DNA of 45,228 nt, taken from a virus. The position numbers and the translations under genes are program-made. The DNA is taken from the IMG/VR virus record IMGVR_UViG_3300010396_000019, positions 1-45,228 of that record. One strand, given 5' to 3'. Each line of letters opens with the position of its first letter. Within the stretch, counting starts at the first letter, position 1. Below the pieces are notes generated by a model that searched no databases, had not been told where the DNA came from, and was given only the letters and a program-made list of their open reading frames with translations. Shown piece by piece: positions 37,966 to 45,228 of this stretch.

Positions 37966-39288
37966 ATGGCATCAGCAACGGTAACTCCAGACGCCTCGGT
38001 AGGCGCGGGCGGCGCGGCTTCTTCGTCTGCCGTATCCAGTACTCCATCTGCGGGTGGAGCGGGTGCGGCAACCGGATCAGAAACGGCCCTGCTGACGGAC
38101 GATCAAATCCTTGGCATCGAACAAGGAGGAAACGAATCCAGCACGGCTGCGGCGATAACCGCAGAGACCACAACTGCCGCTCCGGCGGCTCCTGAAGTTC
38201 TATCGATCGATGATTTCAAAGCACTCTTTCCAAATAATCCAAAAGTGCAGTCCCTTTGGGACAAGTACTCCAGTTCCCAGGCTCTTGTAGGGAAGTTCGG
38301 CACAGCAGCGGAAGCGCACAAGATCGCCGACACGGTGCGGATGCTGGGAGGCCCGGAAAAACTGGCCTCTATCGCCCAGACCGTCGCCGACATTGACCAG
38401 ACGGACGCGCGGTTTTTCAACGGTTCCCCGGAAGACCGCAAATCTCTGGTAAGCGAGTGGTACGAGGGAGAAGGTCCGCAGGATTTAGCCGTCACATCGA
38501 AGGCTGTACACGGAATGGTGGAAGCGGCGCTCGACGTGATGGCACAGCGCGACCAGAACGGCTTTCTCTCTCTCCGCGACGATCTTGCCGTCCAATGCCT
38601 GCGTTCGGCTCCTTCGTTCCAGAAATTACTTGCCGACGCCGCGCAATCGCAAGACCCGGCTGCTAAAGCGTTTGTCCAGTGGGCACAGCATTTCGGCATG
38701 GACGCCGGCCAGAACGGGCGGCAGTTAAGCCCGGAAGCGCAACGGCTCGCGAAGGAGAGGGAATCGTTCGGCAAAGAGCGGACGGACTTCTTTCAGTCGC
38801 AGATCAGCCAGCGCGTATCGGCGGCGGACACCAAAGTGCAATCCGGCCTGAAGGACAAAATCTCCACGAGCCTAAAGGAACTGAAAATAGGCGACCGCTC
38901 CGTATTCGGCGCAAACAGCGGACGGATCCAGGGCATCATCGCCGACAGGATTCTGTCTTCGGTCAACGAAAAACTCATGTCCAATCCTGTGTTTCTCGCT
39001 CAGGTGCAGAGCGCGAAGGCGCGCGGCATGAACGTGGGCGAACAGGAACTCATCGATCTTACGAACCGATTTATCGAACTTGTTCTGCCGGAAACCATCT
39101 CGCAGGAGATGTCCGAGTGGACCAAGGGCATTCAGGAGCAGCAAAACGGAGCGGCGCATCGGGCGCGAGCGGCGGCAACACGTGTTGACGTTGGATCAGG
39201 AGCATCGTCAGGCAGCGGCGGCCGTAGACCTGGATTGACCAGGGAAAAGGCCAGCCAGATGTCCGACATGGAAATCCTGAACAGCTAG
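37966..39288 (+). CDS. Scaffolding protein
   Basis: This is a 440-residue protein. The N-terminal 80 residues are Ala/Ser/Thr/Gly disordered. The middle is helical (DDFKALFPNNPKVQSLW, EAHKIADTVRMLGGPEKLASIAQTV). The C-terminus is basic (HRARAAATRVDV, GRRPGLTREKASQ). Placement between portal and capsid, and a helical low-complexity makeup, fit the internal scaffold that guides capsid assembly and then leaves. Confidence 0.75.
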   Translation: MASATVTPDASVGAGGAASSSAVSSTPSAGGAGAATGSETALLTDDQILGIEQGGNESSTAAAITAETTTAAPAAPEVLSIDDFKALFPNNPKVQSLWDKYSSSQALVGKFGTAAEAHKIADTVRMLGGPEKLASIAQTVADIDQTDARFFNGSPEDRKSLVSEWYEGEGPQDLAVTSKAVHGMVEAALDVMAQRDQNGFLSLRDDLAVQCLRSAPSFQKLLADAAQSQDPAAKAFVQWAQHFGMDAGQNGRQLSPEAQRLAKERESFGKERTDFFQSQISQRVSAADTKVQSGLKDKISTSLKELKIGDRSVFGANSGRIQGIIADRILSSVNEKLMSNPVFLAQVQSAKARGMNVGEQELIDLTNRFIELVLPETISQEMSEWTKGIQEQQNGAAHRARAAATRVDVGSGASSGSGGRRPGLTREKASQMSDMEILNS

Positions 39289-39318
39289 ACCCATCCGCGT
39301 CGCGCGGAGAACTAACAC

Positions 39319-40599
39319 ATGCCACAGATGCAAAATGCGCAGTCGGTCGCGTTACAGCTTGAAAAGGTGCGCGACAAACTTCCCCTGCTATACGAACGCG
39401 ACGACATACTGCTTACCATGATCCAGTCGCGCGGCGATGTCGATAAGGTTTCAACCCGCAACATGCGCATCCCCCTGCAAATCCGCCCCGGCGGCAAAGC
39501 AGGACTGGTTAACATGGACGGCGGCGACCTCGGGCGCGGCTCAGGAACCACCTACGAGTATGCTTCGGTGACTCCGATCTTCTTCAAGAACGCGGTCGAA
39601 ATCACCAAGCTCGTGGAATACGCCACCAATTCAAACGACAAGGCTATCGAAAACGCCGCCAAGAAGGAAGTGGCGAACGGCATGGCCCAGTTCCGCACGT
39701 TCCTTGACATGGTGTTGCAGGGCGCTGGAAACGGTGTCATCGGCACCGTCAGCGGCGTGGCGGGCAATACGATTACCTGTTCGGTTCCGTTCGGCGTGGC
39801 GCTGATGTATTACAACCTGCCGATCCAGTTCTACGATTCGACGCTCACCATCAATCGTAACCAGGTTGCGGGCATCGGCGACAGCAACATCACCAACACG
39901 CCCAATACGACCGCCAATACGTTCACCGTGGATAACGTTCCGGCGGGCGTTGTGGCGACGGACGTCGTCGTTCACTCCGGCCTGTCTGGAGCGAGTCCGA
40001 CCAGCTTGTACGGTCTGCGCTACCAGCAGAACAACGCTACAACCGGAATCTGGCTGAACCTGAATCGTGCGACGTATGCGACCGAATTGCAGACGCCTTC
40101 GGTCAATGCGGGCAGCACGGCTCTGTCTTTGGCGCAGATCCGCACGGCCTATAACCTCATCCGCAAAGCCTTGGGCGCGAACATGAAGCAGTCCAAGCTC
40201 GTTGCCCACACCTACGTAGGCCAGCAGCAAGCCTACGAAGCCTTGGCGATCGCGGTGCAGTCGATCATCAAGGAAGGTTTTGGCAACGGGACAACCAAAT
40301 ACGACGGCCTCTATGACAACGACAGTCTGACGATGGCCGGCGTCAAGATGAAGGCCGCGATTCACGCCGACCAGACGAAGGTCGATTTCCTCGATCTCTC
40401 GCACTGGGGACGCGCGGTGATGCAGGACATCGACTACTACGAGGTTGGTGACGGCCAGATCATGTTTCCGATCTACGGAGCGTCGGGCGGCATCGCTTCG
40501 GCGTATGTCTTCTACTTCGTGACAGGCTTCCAAGTCTGGACAGACTCGCCGCGGAGTGGCGCGTATATCTACGGCCTTACGGTTCCTTCTGGAATCTAG
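39319..40599 (+). CDS. Major capsid protein
   Basis: This is a 426-residue protein with GGAG before ATG 39319. It follows portal and scaffold genes, which is the clearest evidence. The N-arm (LPLLYERDDILLTMIQSRGD), the beta-rich middle and the C-terminal segment (GAKM-like TMAGVKMKAAIHADQTKVD, then AYVFYFVTGFQVWTDSPRS) suggest an HK97-type fold. It is the shell subunit of the icosahedral head. An 11-bp inverted repeat follows the stop. Confidence 0.8.
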   Translation: MPQMQNAQSVALQLEKVRDKLPLLYERDDILLTMIQSRGDVDKVSTRNMRIPLQIRPGGKAGLVNMDGGDLGRGSGTTYEYASVTPIFFKNAVEITKLVEYATNSNDKAIENAAKKEVANGMAQFRTFLDMVLQGAGNGVIGTVSGVAGNTITCSVPFGVALMYYNLPIQFYDSTLTINRNQVAGIGDSNITNTPNTTANTFTVDNVPAGVVATDVVVHSGLSGASPTSLYGLRYQQNNATTGIWLNLNRATYATELQTPSVNAGSTALSLAQIRTAYNLIRKALGANMKQSKLVAHTYVGQQQAYEALAIAVQSIIKEGFGNGTTKYDGLYDNDSLTMAGVKMKAAIHADQTKVDFLDLSHWGRAVMQDIDYYEVGDGQIMFPIYGASGGIASAYVFYFVTGFQVWTDSPRSGAYIYGLTVPSGI

Positions 40600-40622
40600 T
40601 TGTCTGACGTAATTTACATTCC

Positions 40623-40664
40623 CGAAGGGCCTCTGTTCGCACCAAAGGCGGCGGAGGCCCTTCG
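40623..40664 (+). terminator. 11-bp inverted repeat after the capsid gene
   Basis: CGAAGGGCCTC (40623-40633) pairs with GAGGCCCTTCG (40654-40664) around a 20-base loop. No T-run follows, so it may be a processing or attenuation hairpin rather than a full terminator. In T7 a terminator sits in the same place, after the capsid gene. Confidence 0.55.
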
Positions 40665-40682
40665 CCTTAAAAGAGAGAAAAA

Positions 40683-41372
40683 GTGGCAAACGATCAGCAA
40701 GCCGGAAGCTGGGAGTCCAGAGAATGCCCCACTTCTGTCCGAACCAGACTCATTGCAGCCGGTGGACTGAACCGCTTCGGTGAGCCGAATTATCGCGTGG
40801 TGTGGGGACAAAGCCGCCTCACGTGGATTGGCGGCGAGTGGACCGAGACCGACGCACACGGCAACGAAAACGGACGCGTTATCGAGGAGCGCCAAGTCCC
40901 GAAATACTGGCCCTACGACCGCTGGTATCTGGAAAAGTGGCTTCCGCCCGAGCACTACGGATCGCCCGATTATTGGGACGAGACGTTTGTCGAGATGATC
41001 GACGGCATCCGCATTCCGTCCCTTGGACCTTATCCGCATCGCGGAGAGTATGAACTTTGCCAGCGTCTTGAAACTAAAGCCGGTGATTATGCGCCGCTCG
41101 TGGAAGAGCGTGTCGCGGACATCGTGCGCATGATCCGGGCGGGAGAGACGTATTCAGACGCAGAAAACGCCGCCGCCATCTGGCGCAACGAGGAAAAGAA
41201 ACAGAAAGATTACGAAAATTACGCCCTCGACATCTTGAACGACGAAAACGCCTTTGAAAACAAGGCACACATCTACATGCCGAAAGCATTGCCGAAATTG
41301 TCCAAGCGCGAGCTCAGGGCGATTCGTTATCTCGACATTGGCGCAAAGCCACAGATCGGAGCAACAGTATGA
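40683..41372 (+). CDS. Hypothetical protein after capsid
   Basis: This is a 229-residue protein from GTG 40683 (GAGAG upstream). The motifs LTWIGGEWTETDAHGNENG and VPKYWPYDRWYLEKWLPPEHYG are rich in Trp and Tyr; the C-terminal half is helical and acidic. It resembles unassigned head or connector proteins found between capsid and tail tube genes of short-tailed phages. It overlaps the next gene by ATGA. Confidence 0.6.
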   Translation: MANDQQAGSWESRECPTSVRTRLIAAGGLNRFGEPNYRVVWGQSRLTWIGGEWTETDAHGNENGRVIEERQVPKYWPYDRWYLEKWLPPEHYGSPDYWDETFVEMIDGIRIPSLGPYPHRGEYELCQRLETKAGDYAPLVEERVADIVRMIRAGETYSDAENAAAIWRNEEKKQKDYENYALDILNDENAFENKAHIYMPKALPKLSKRELRAIRYLDIGAKPQIGATV

Positions 41373-42124
41373 GCACGACCGTAATTCCTTCGGCGGTATT
41401 GGACGGATACCTCGATAATCTTCCGCCGGAGTTCAAGCACTTCGCGCCGCGCGCGGTGATCTGCAACATCCTGCCCGAGCCGGTGATGCCGATCATTCAG
41501 ACCTACGGTGTCTATCACATCAATTATCCCAAACCGGGCGAGCGTTGCGCGCTTACGGAAATCAAATGGGTCGCACTGTACATGGATAAGGGCGATTCGG
41601 CGTTCAACATCGCCACCGGACGCGGAGCCAAGGGCGACTTGGTTCAGGACAATCGCTTGCGCTCGATTCAGGGTGCGCACGAAATCGCAGAAGACCTCTG
41701 CCAGCAGATGAACCGCAGCGACAGCGAGAGCGGCTATTGGGGAAAGTTCGTTTGCGCTGGCAGCGAACCTACAGAACAGGAGCTTGTCGAAGCGGAACGC
41801 AAGTTGGCGGAATACTTCGACCGGATTGTCTCCATTGCCGACGGTGTGTGGAGCGAGACGCCGCGCCACAACATGATCGATGGCCGTTGCCGCAAGGCAG
41901 CGAAGTATCGCGGACTGTCAGATAAGCCTTGGATGTCGCAGGTGCGCCCGACAACCGAATGCCCCGCATGCCGAGAAACCATACGCGAAGGCGCTTTGAT
42001 CTGCCGCCACTGCCACACGCAGCTTGACGGAAACGGAGGCATTTTCGTCGCGGAAGCCGCCGAGCCGGAAACTGAGACGCCGCGCCGAACGCGCCGTAAG
42101 CCAGCGGGAGAAGAGCAAATCTAG
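41369..42124 (+). CDS. Hypothetical protein with C-terminal zinc ribbon
   Basis: This is a 251-residue protein. Residues 1-180 are an alpha/beta domain of unknown fold (VICNILPEPVMPIIQTYGVYHI, VALYMDKGDSAFNI). At about 195-218, CPACRETIREGALICRHCHT is a complete zinc ribbon, and a basic disordered tail (PRRTRRKPAGEEQ) ends the protein. It may stabilise the portal or the head-tail junction. Together with the portal it is the second structural-region protein with a zinc ribbon. Confidence 0.6.
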   Translation: MSTTVIPSAVLDGYLDNLPPEFKHFAPRAVICNILPEPVMPIIQTYGVYHINYPKPGERCALTEIKWVALYMDKGDSAFNIATGRGAKGDLVQDNRLRSIQGAHEIAEDLCQQMNRSDSESGYWGKFVCAGSEPTEQELVEAERKLAEYFDRIVSIADGVWSETPRHNMIDGRCRKAAKYRGLSDKPWMSQVRPTTECPACRETIREGALICRHCHTQLDGNGGIFVAEAAEPETETPRRTRRKPAGEEQI

Positions 42125-43155
42125 TGCCGCTCACTCCCGGCAATTTTCCTTTAGTCCGCACGATCACGCAAATGGTGCGCGGACTGTTGGCGGATGAACT
42201 GGTAGCGCCGGGATTCCCGTTTGTTCCTCTTTCCGTTCAGGCGGCCAGCGTGGGAGGCCATGTAATCTGCACGGCCAATTTCCCCACCAATCCCGGCTTT
42301 GTTCCGAACGACACGCTTCTGGTCGCTGGAATGACGCCAAGCAACTTCAACGGCACGTTCTCAGTAACCACTTCCGGTACGCAAGTTTCCTGGCAGAACG
42401 ATGCGGCGACGGTGGGAACGGCCAGCGTGCTGGGAACGATTCAGGGATACGGCACGGGCAAGAAATACACCGACACACTGCTGATGACCTACGTCAACAG
42501 CGCGTACCGGGCTTTGCAGAGAGCGCTCAAGGCAGCGGGCTCGGTTGAATTAAGAGTCGGTACGGCCTTCGTGACGATACCCGGACTTACGGAAACCGAC
42601 CCTTCCGCCACCGTCTATCTGAGCTTTGAGGGATTGAGCATCGAATCGGACGCCAATCCTCCTCCGGAGTTCGACATTGCTAATCCCGTAGGCCAGCTTC
42701 CATCTGATCTGATTATGCCGCGTCTTGTGAAAGAGCGGCGCACCGGATCCTCGGACATTTTTATCGAGGTAGTCGATCAGACCAACACTGGGAATTTCCA
42801 GCTTAGGAATCAGGGTTTCAATCTCGCGCAGTGGAAGTGGGAAGACGATTCAATCGTACTCATCGGCGCACAGCAGGATAACGACATCGCCATTGAATAC
42901 GACCGCGGACTACCGGCTCTAGCGGATGGAACGTCGCAAATTCAGATTTTGAACTGCGAAGACTATCTCGCCTTCGAGACATCGGCGTTGGTTTCACCTG
43001 GGCGTGGCGGCGCGAATGGCGCCACGTGGCAGGCGAAGTCGGACGACGCCAAAGACAAGCTGATCGCGGCAACGGTTCGGCAGCAGCAATTCGTATCGCG
43101 GCGTCCGCGTCCATTCAGCAGCAGACGCGGCTATAGCAGGAGAGCCTTGTTCTAA
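42124..43155 (+). CDS. Head-to-tail adaptor / tail tubular A-like protein
   Basis: This is a 343-residue protein from GTG 42124 that follows the previous stop. The N-terminus is a helix (VRTITQMVRGLLADELVAPG); a beta-hairpin-rich insertion (about 40-110, ICTANFPTNPGF, TFSVTTSGTQVSW) follows; the second half has helix YTDTLLMTYVNSAYRALQRAL, typical of adaptor rings. The tail is basic (SRRPRPFSSRRGYSRR). It precedes the nozzle-like gene, whose ATG overlaps its stop. Function from position and layout. Confidence 0.65.
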   Translation: MPLTPGNFPLVRTITQMVRGLLADELVAPGFPFVPLSVQAASVGGHVICTANFPTNPGFVPNDTLLVAGMTPSNFNGTFSVTTSGTQVSWQNDAATVGTASVLGTIQGYGTGKKYTDTLLMTYVNSAYRALQRALKAAGSVELRVGTAFVTIPGLTETDPSATVYLSFEGLSIESDANPPPEFDIANPVGQLPSDLIMPRLVKERRTGSSDIFIEVVDQTNTGNFQLRNQGFNLAQWKWEDDSIVLIGAQQDNDIAIEYDRGLPALADGTSQIQILNCEDYLAFETSALVSPGRGGANGATWQAKSDDAKDKLIAATVRQQQFVSRRPRPFSSRRGYSRRALF

Positions 43156-45228
43156 TGTCGGTCGCAACCGGCCAAGACGTTCCGCACGATACATTCGGCG
43201 GGACGCTAACCGAAGTCGGGCAGAGCAACATGCCTTCGGGAGGCTCGCCCGATAACCTCAACGTGGAATTTCTGCCGGGATTGGTGCGCACGCGCGGCGG
43301 CGCGCAGGTGGCAAAGAATTACACGCTGGCCGGTGGCCCGTACCAGGTGCGCTATACCAAAAGCTACGAAATATTCCCCGAGGCGCCGTCGCAGCTTTCT
43401 CTATTGTCGAAGCCTTCCTCGAATCAGTACGGCTATCTAGTCGATCCGCTATCGGACGAAATCGGGGTTGTGGTATCGAGCACGCAAAGGCCGTGGAGTC
43501 CCTATGCAGCCGATCCGGGATGGTCCGGTCCTCTCGCAAGGTCAATTACCCAATTCGGCAGGGAGTATTTCGCGTTCTCGGGCGGTCCCTACGGATCTGA
43601 CATGCCACGTCAATGGGACGGAACGCACTTTGACCGTGTGAGCCAATGCGGTCCCGGCGCGCCACCGACAGCCGCCGATTACGATCTCACGACTCCGATT
43701 ACGGCTCTCAGCGAAACCGATGGCACCGGCATCTCGATAGTTGAAATCCTGCCGGTAACAAGCACCGTGGCCGACGTGATCGTTTCCACCTCTCTGCCGG
43801 TGGATTCGCACGGAAACATCCTTGTGCAAGCGGGAGACCTTGTAAAGATCGCCGGAAACACCGTGGGCGGCTACAACGGCAACGTTACCGTTATAAATAT
43901 TCTCGGTCCTGGTGGATTCCAGATTTCGACGCCGAATCTTGGCACGGGAACGGGCGGCACGGTCGAGTTCAGCATGATAACCGTGTCATTCTCCGCGCAG
44001 CCGCTGAGCTTCAATCCCGCCAGCGTGACGATCTCGGGTTCAAGCGTTGCCGGTTATGACGTCTCTTGGGACGTAAGGGAACGGATCATATCCGGCGGAA
44101 CGGTTACAGGATTTTACCTCTACAGTTCCACGGGAATTTTCGGGCTTGGATCTGCTACCGGAGCGAGTTTCACTATCACGGGCAGCATTGCGGCCGGGCG
44201 TCACGATATCACCGTCGCCTTCATTACTCGGCAGGGATACATCTCCAAGCCAGCGCCTCCCGGATTCTGGACCGCTGGAGGCTCAAAGCAGGTATCCGTC
44301 AGTAACATTCCCACCGGGCCGTCGAATATCGTTGCTCGACTGGTTCTGTTTACTCCCGTTCTTACGCCTCCCGCGACTCTTGGCACTTTCTACAGCGTGC
44401 GCAGGACGACTTCGACGACTACCACCGTGATGCAGATCAACGACAACACAACTACTTCGGCCATTTTCGACTTTTCGGATTCGGATTTAACGACTGCGTT
44501 CAACGGTCAGTACCTATTTGGACTGCACGAATTGGGAGAATGCTCTGGCGTTTTCGCCTATGCGAATCGCCTGTTTTGGTGGGGCGAACTTAGCAATCTG
44601 AACGATCAGCTTCTCAACATGGAGTTCAATGGCGGCTGGAGCATAGGCACCGGACTGAGCAGTTCGGACGTGCCGCTTGGATGGACGAACGATCCTACGG
44701 ACGGAGCGGGCGGAAGGCGCGCTGCCGGAAGCGGGGTGTTCGGCGATGCCTACGAAATCATAGGCAACGGCTCGACGCCTGCCGGCATGATCTCGCAGGG
44801 AATTTACGAAGATTACCTCGGAACCGACATCCTCGCGGCGCTCACGAACTATGGTGTTCGCATTACGGCGCAAGCGACATCTAACACAGATACGCTCACG
44901 GTTGATATTTACAGTCCGACGCAGGGCGGAGTACTTGGTTCGGTTTCTCTGAGCGGATGGGGAACCACGCAATACACTACGCAAATTGCGGACTTTTCTC
45001 CATCGCCGATGCCCGCAACGATCCCGAGTGACACCGTGATCCGCGTCTATGGGGCGAGTTCTATTACGAACCTGCATACGATACTTGTGGACCGCATCGA
45101 GCCTTTCACATCCGCCACGCCTGTGAACTGGGGCATTATCCGCGTTTCTTACGTGAACGATCCCGAGTCATTCGACAGTGTAACCGGAATATTGCAGCCC
45201 ACTAATTCGGACGGCCAAGCGATTCGCT
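43155..45228 (+). CDS. Tail tubular/nozzle-like protein, N-terminal part (continues at 1)
   Basis: This is the first 691 codons of a gene that continues at base 1 and ends at 1089, for 1019 residues in all. ATG 43155 overlaps the preceding TAA. The sequence is beta rich with repeated Ser/Thr/Gly strands, typical of a nozzle or tail tube B protein with inserted beta-sandwich domains. No stop is met up to the window end, and frame 1 is kept through the terminal repeat. Confidence 0.75.
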   Translation, partial: MSVATGQDVPHDTFGGTLTEVGQSNMPSGGSPDNLNVEFLPGLVRTRGGAQVAKNYTLAGGPYQVRYTKSYEIFPEAPSQLSLLSKPSSNQYGYLVDPLSDEIGVVVSSTQRPWSPYAADPGWSGPLARSITQFGREYFAFSGGPYGSDMPRQWDGTHFDRVSQCGPGAPPTAADYDLTTPITALSETDGTGISIVEILPVTSTVADVIVSTSLPVDSHGNILVQAGDLVKIAGNTVGGYNGNVTVINILGPGGFQISTPNLGTGTGGTVEFSMITVSFSAQPLSFNPASVTISGSSVAGYDVSWDVRERIISGGTVTGFYLYSSTGIFGLGSATGASFTITGSIAAGRHDITVAFITRQGYISKPAPPGFWTAGGSKQVSVSNIPTGPSNIVARLVLFTPVLTPPATLGTFYSVRRTTSTTTTVMQINDNTTTSAIFDFSDSDLTTAFNGQYLFGLHELGECSGVFAYANRLFWWGELSNLNDQLLNMEFNGGWSIGTGLSSSDVPLGWTNDPTDGAGGRRAAGSGVFGDAYEIIGNGSTPAGMISQGIYEDYLGTDILAALTNYGVRITAQATSNTDTLTVDIYSPTQGGVLGSVSLSGWGTTQYTTQIADFSPSPMPATIPSDTVIRVYGASSITNLHTILVDRIEPFTSATPVNWGIIRVSYVNDPESFDSVTGILQPTNSDGQAIR
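45126..45228. repeat. Right copy of the 103-bp terminal direct repeat
   Basis: Exact copy of 1-103, in the same reading frame of the tail gene. When merged, the genome is 45,125 bp. Confidence 0.95.

Noticed and set aside
39631-40689. 352-codon minus-strand frame across the capsid gene
   Set aside because: Antisense of the major capsid gene, Arg/Val/Asp-biased as expected for a shadow of a GC-rich gene.
40600-40767. Short TTG frame of 55 residues after the capsid stop
   Set aside because: It spans the hairpin and overlaps the GTG of the next gene; no ribosome site and no conserved-looking segment.

Overview
The window is the complete genome of an uncultured tailed bacteriophage of about 45.1 kb, not a piece of bacterial chromosome. 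Bases 1-103 are repeated exactly at 45126-45228, and one long tail gene runs off the right end and continues in frame at base 1, so the true molecule is a 45,125-bp circle or a circularly permuted or terminally redundant linear DNA. There is no rRNA, CRISPR array or insertion sequence, and no recognisable integrase or DNA polymerase. The gene order around the capsid (portal, scaffold, capsid, two tail-tube-like proteins, a 138-aa Gp13-sized protein, then Ala/Gln-rich internal virion proteins and a beta-rich tail spike) points to a short-tailed (podovirus-like) Caudoviricetes phage. The host is probably a Gram-negative (diderm) bacterium. Several phage proteins carry Sec signal peptides and one carries a lipobox. 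An acidobacterial soil host is my guess from the style of these secreted proteins and cannot be proven here.

Layout on the plus strand, starting after the junction: the C-terminal part of the tail-tube/nozzle protein (1-1089); the internal virion protein block (1086-5212); the tail spike and secreted-protein block (5468-11864), which is unusual because at least five consecutive or near-consecutive products have export signals; the lysis block (11861-14000) with small zinc-ribbon and membrane proteins, a hydrolase-like protein, an Acb2-type anti-CBASS protein and two unknowns; an HNH/AP2 homing endonuclease island (14005-14828); the early region (14946-28947) with a ribbon-helix-helix regulator, an alanine-repeat protein, many short overlapping genes, a J-domain protein, a Sak4-type ATPase with a RecB-like nuclease, two DNA methyltransferases, a replication initiator, a helicase loader and a VRR-NUC nuclease; a short minus-strand cluster (29117-29905, perhaps to 30255); and the packaging and head block (30584-43155) from the terminase subunits to the adaptor.

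Most genes are packed with ATGA or GTGA stop-start overlaps, which implies translational coupling in a few long transcripts. Three isolated minus-strand loci (5141-5398, 15290-15610, 29117-29905) break the pattern and look like independently expressed accessory genes. Recombination (Sak4 plus exonuclease, VRR-NUC, HNH), replication (initiator plus loader, with a lambda-like candidate origin inside the initiator gene) and counter-defence (Acb2, two methyltransferases) make up the early programme.

The most interesting observations are the Sec-exported, cysteine-rich tail-type proteins, the iteron-like inverted repeats and AT-rich tract inside the initiator gene, the anti-CBASS homologue, the C5-methyltransferase whose motif IX lies in a different frame from the rest, and the tRNA 5' half whose T-loop position became the start codon of the next gene.
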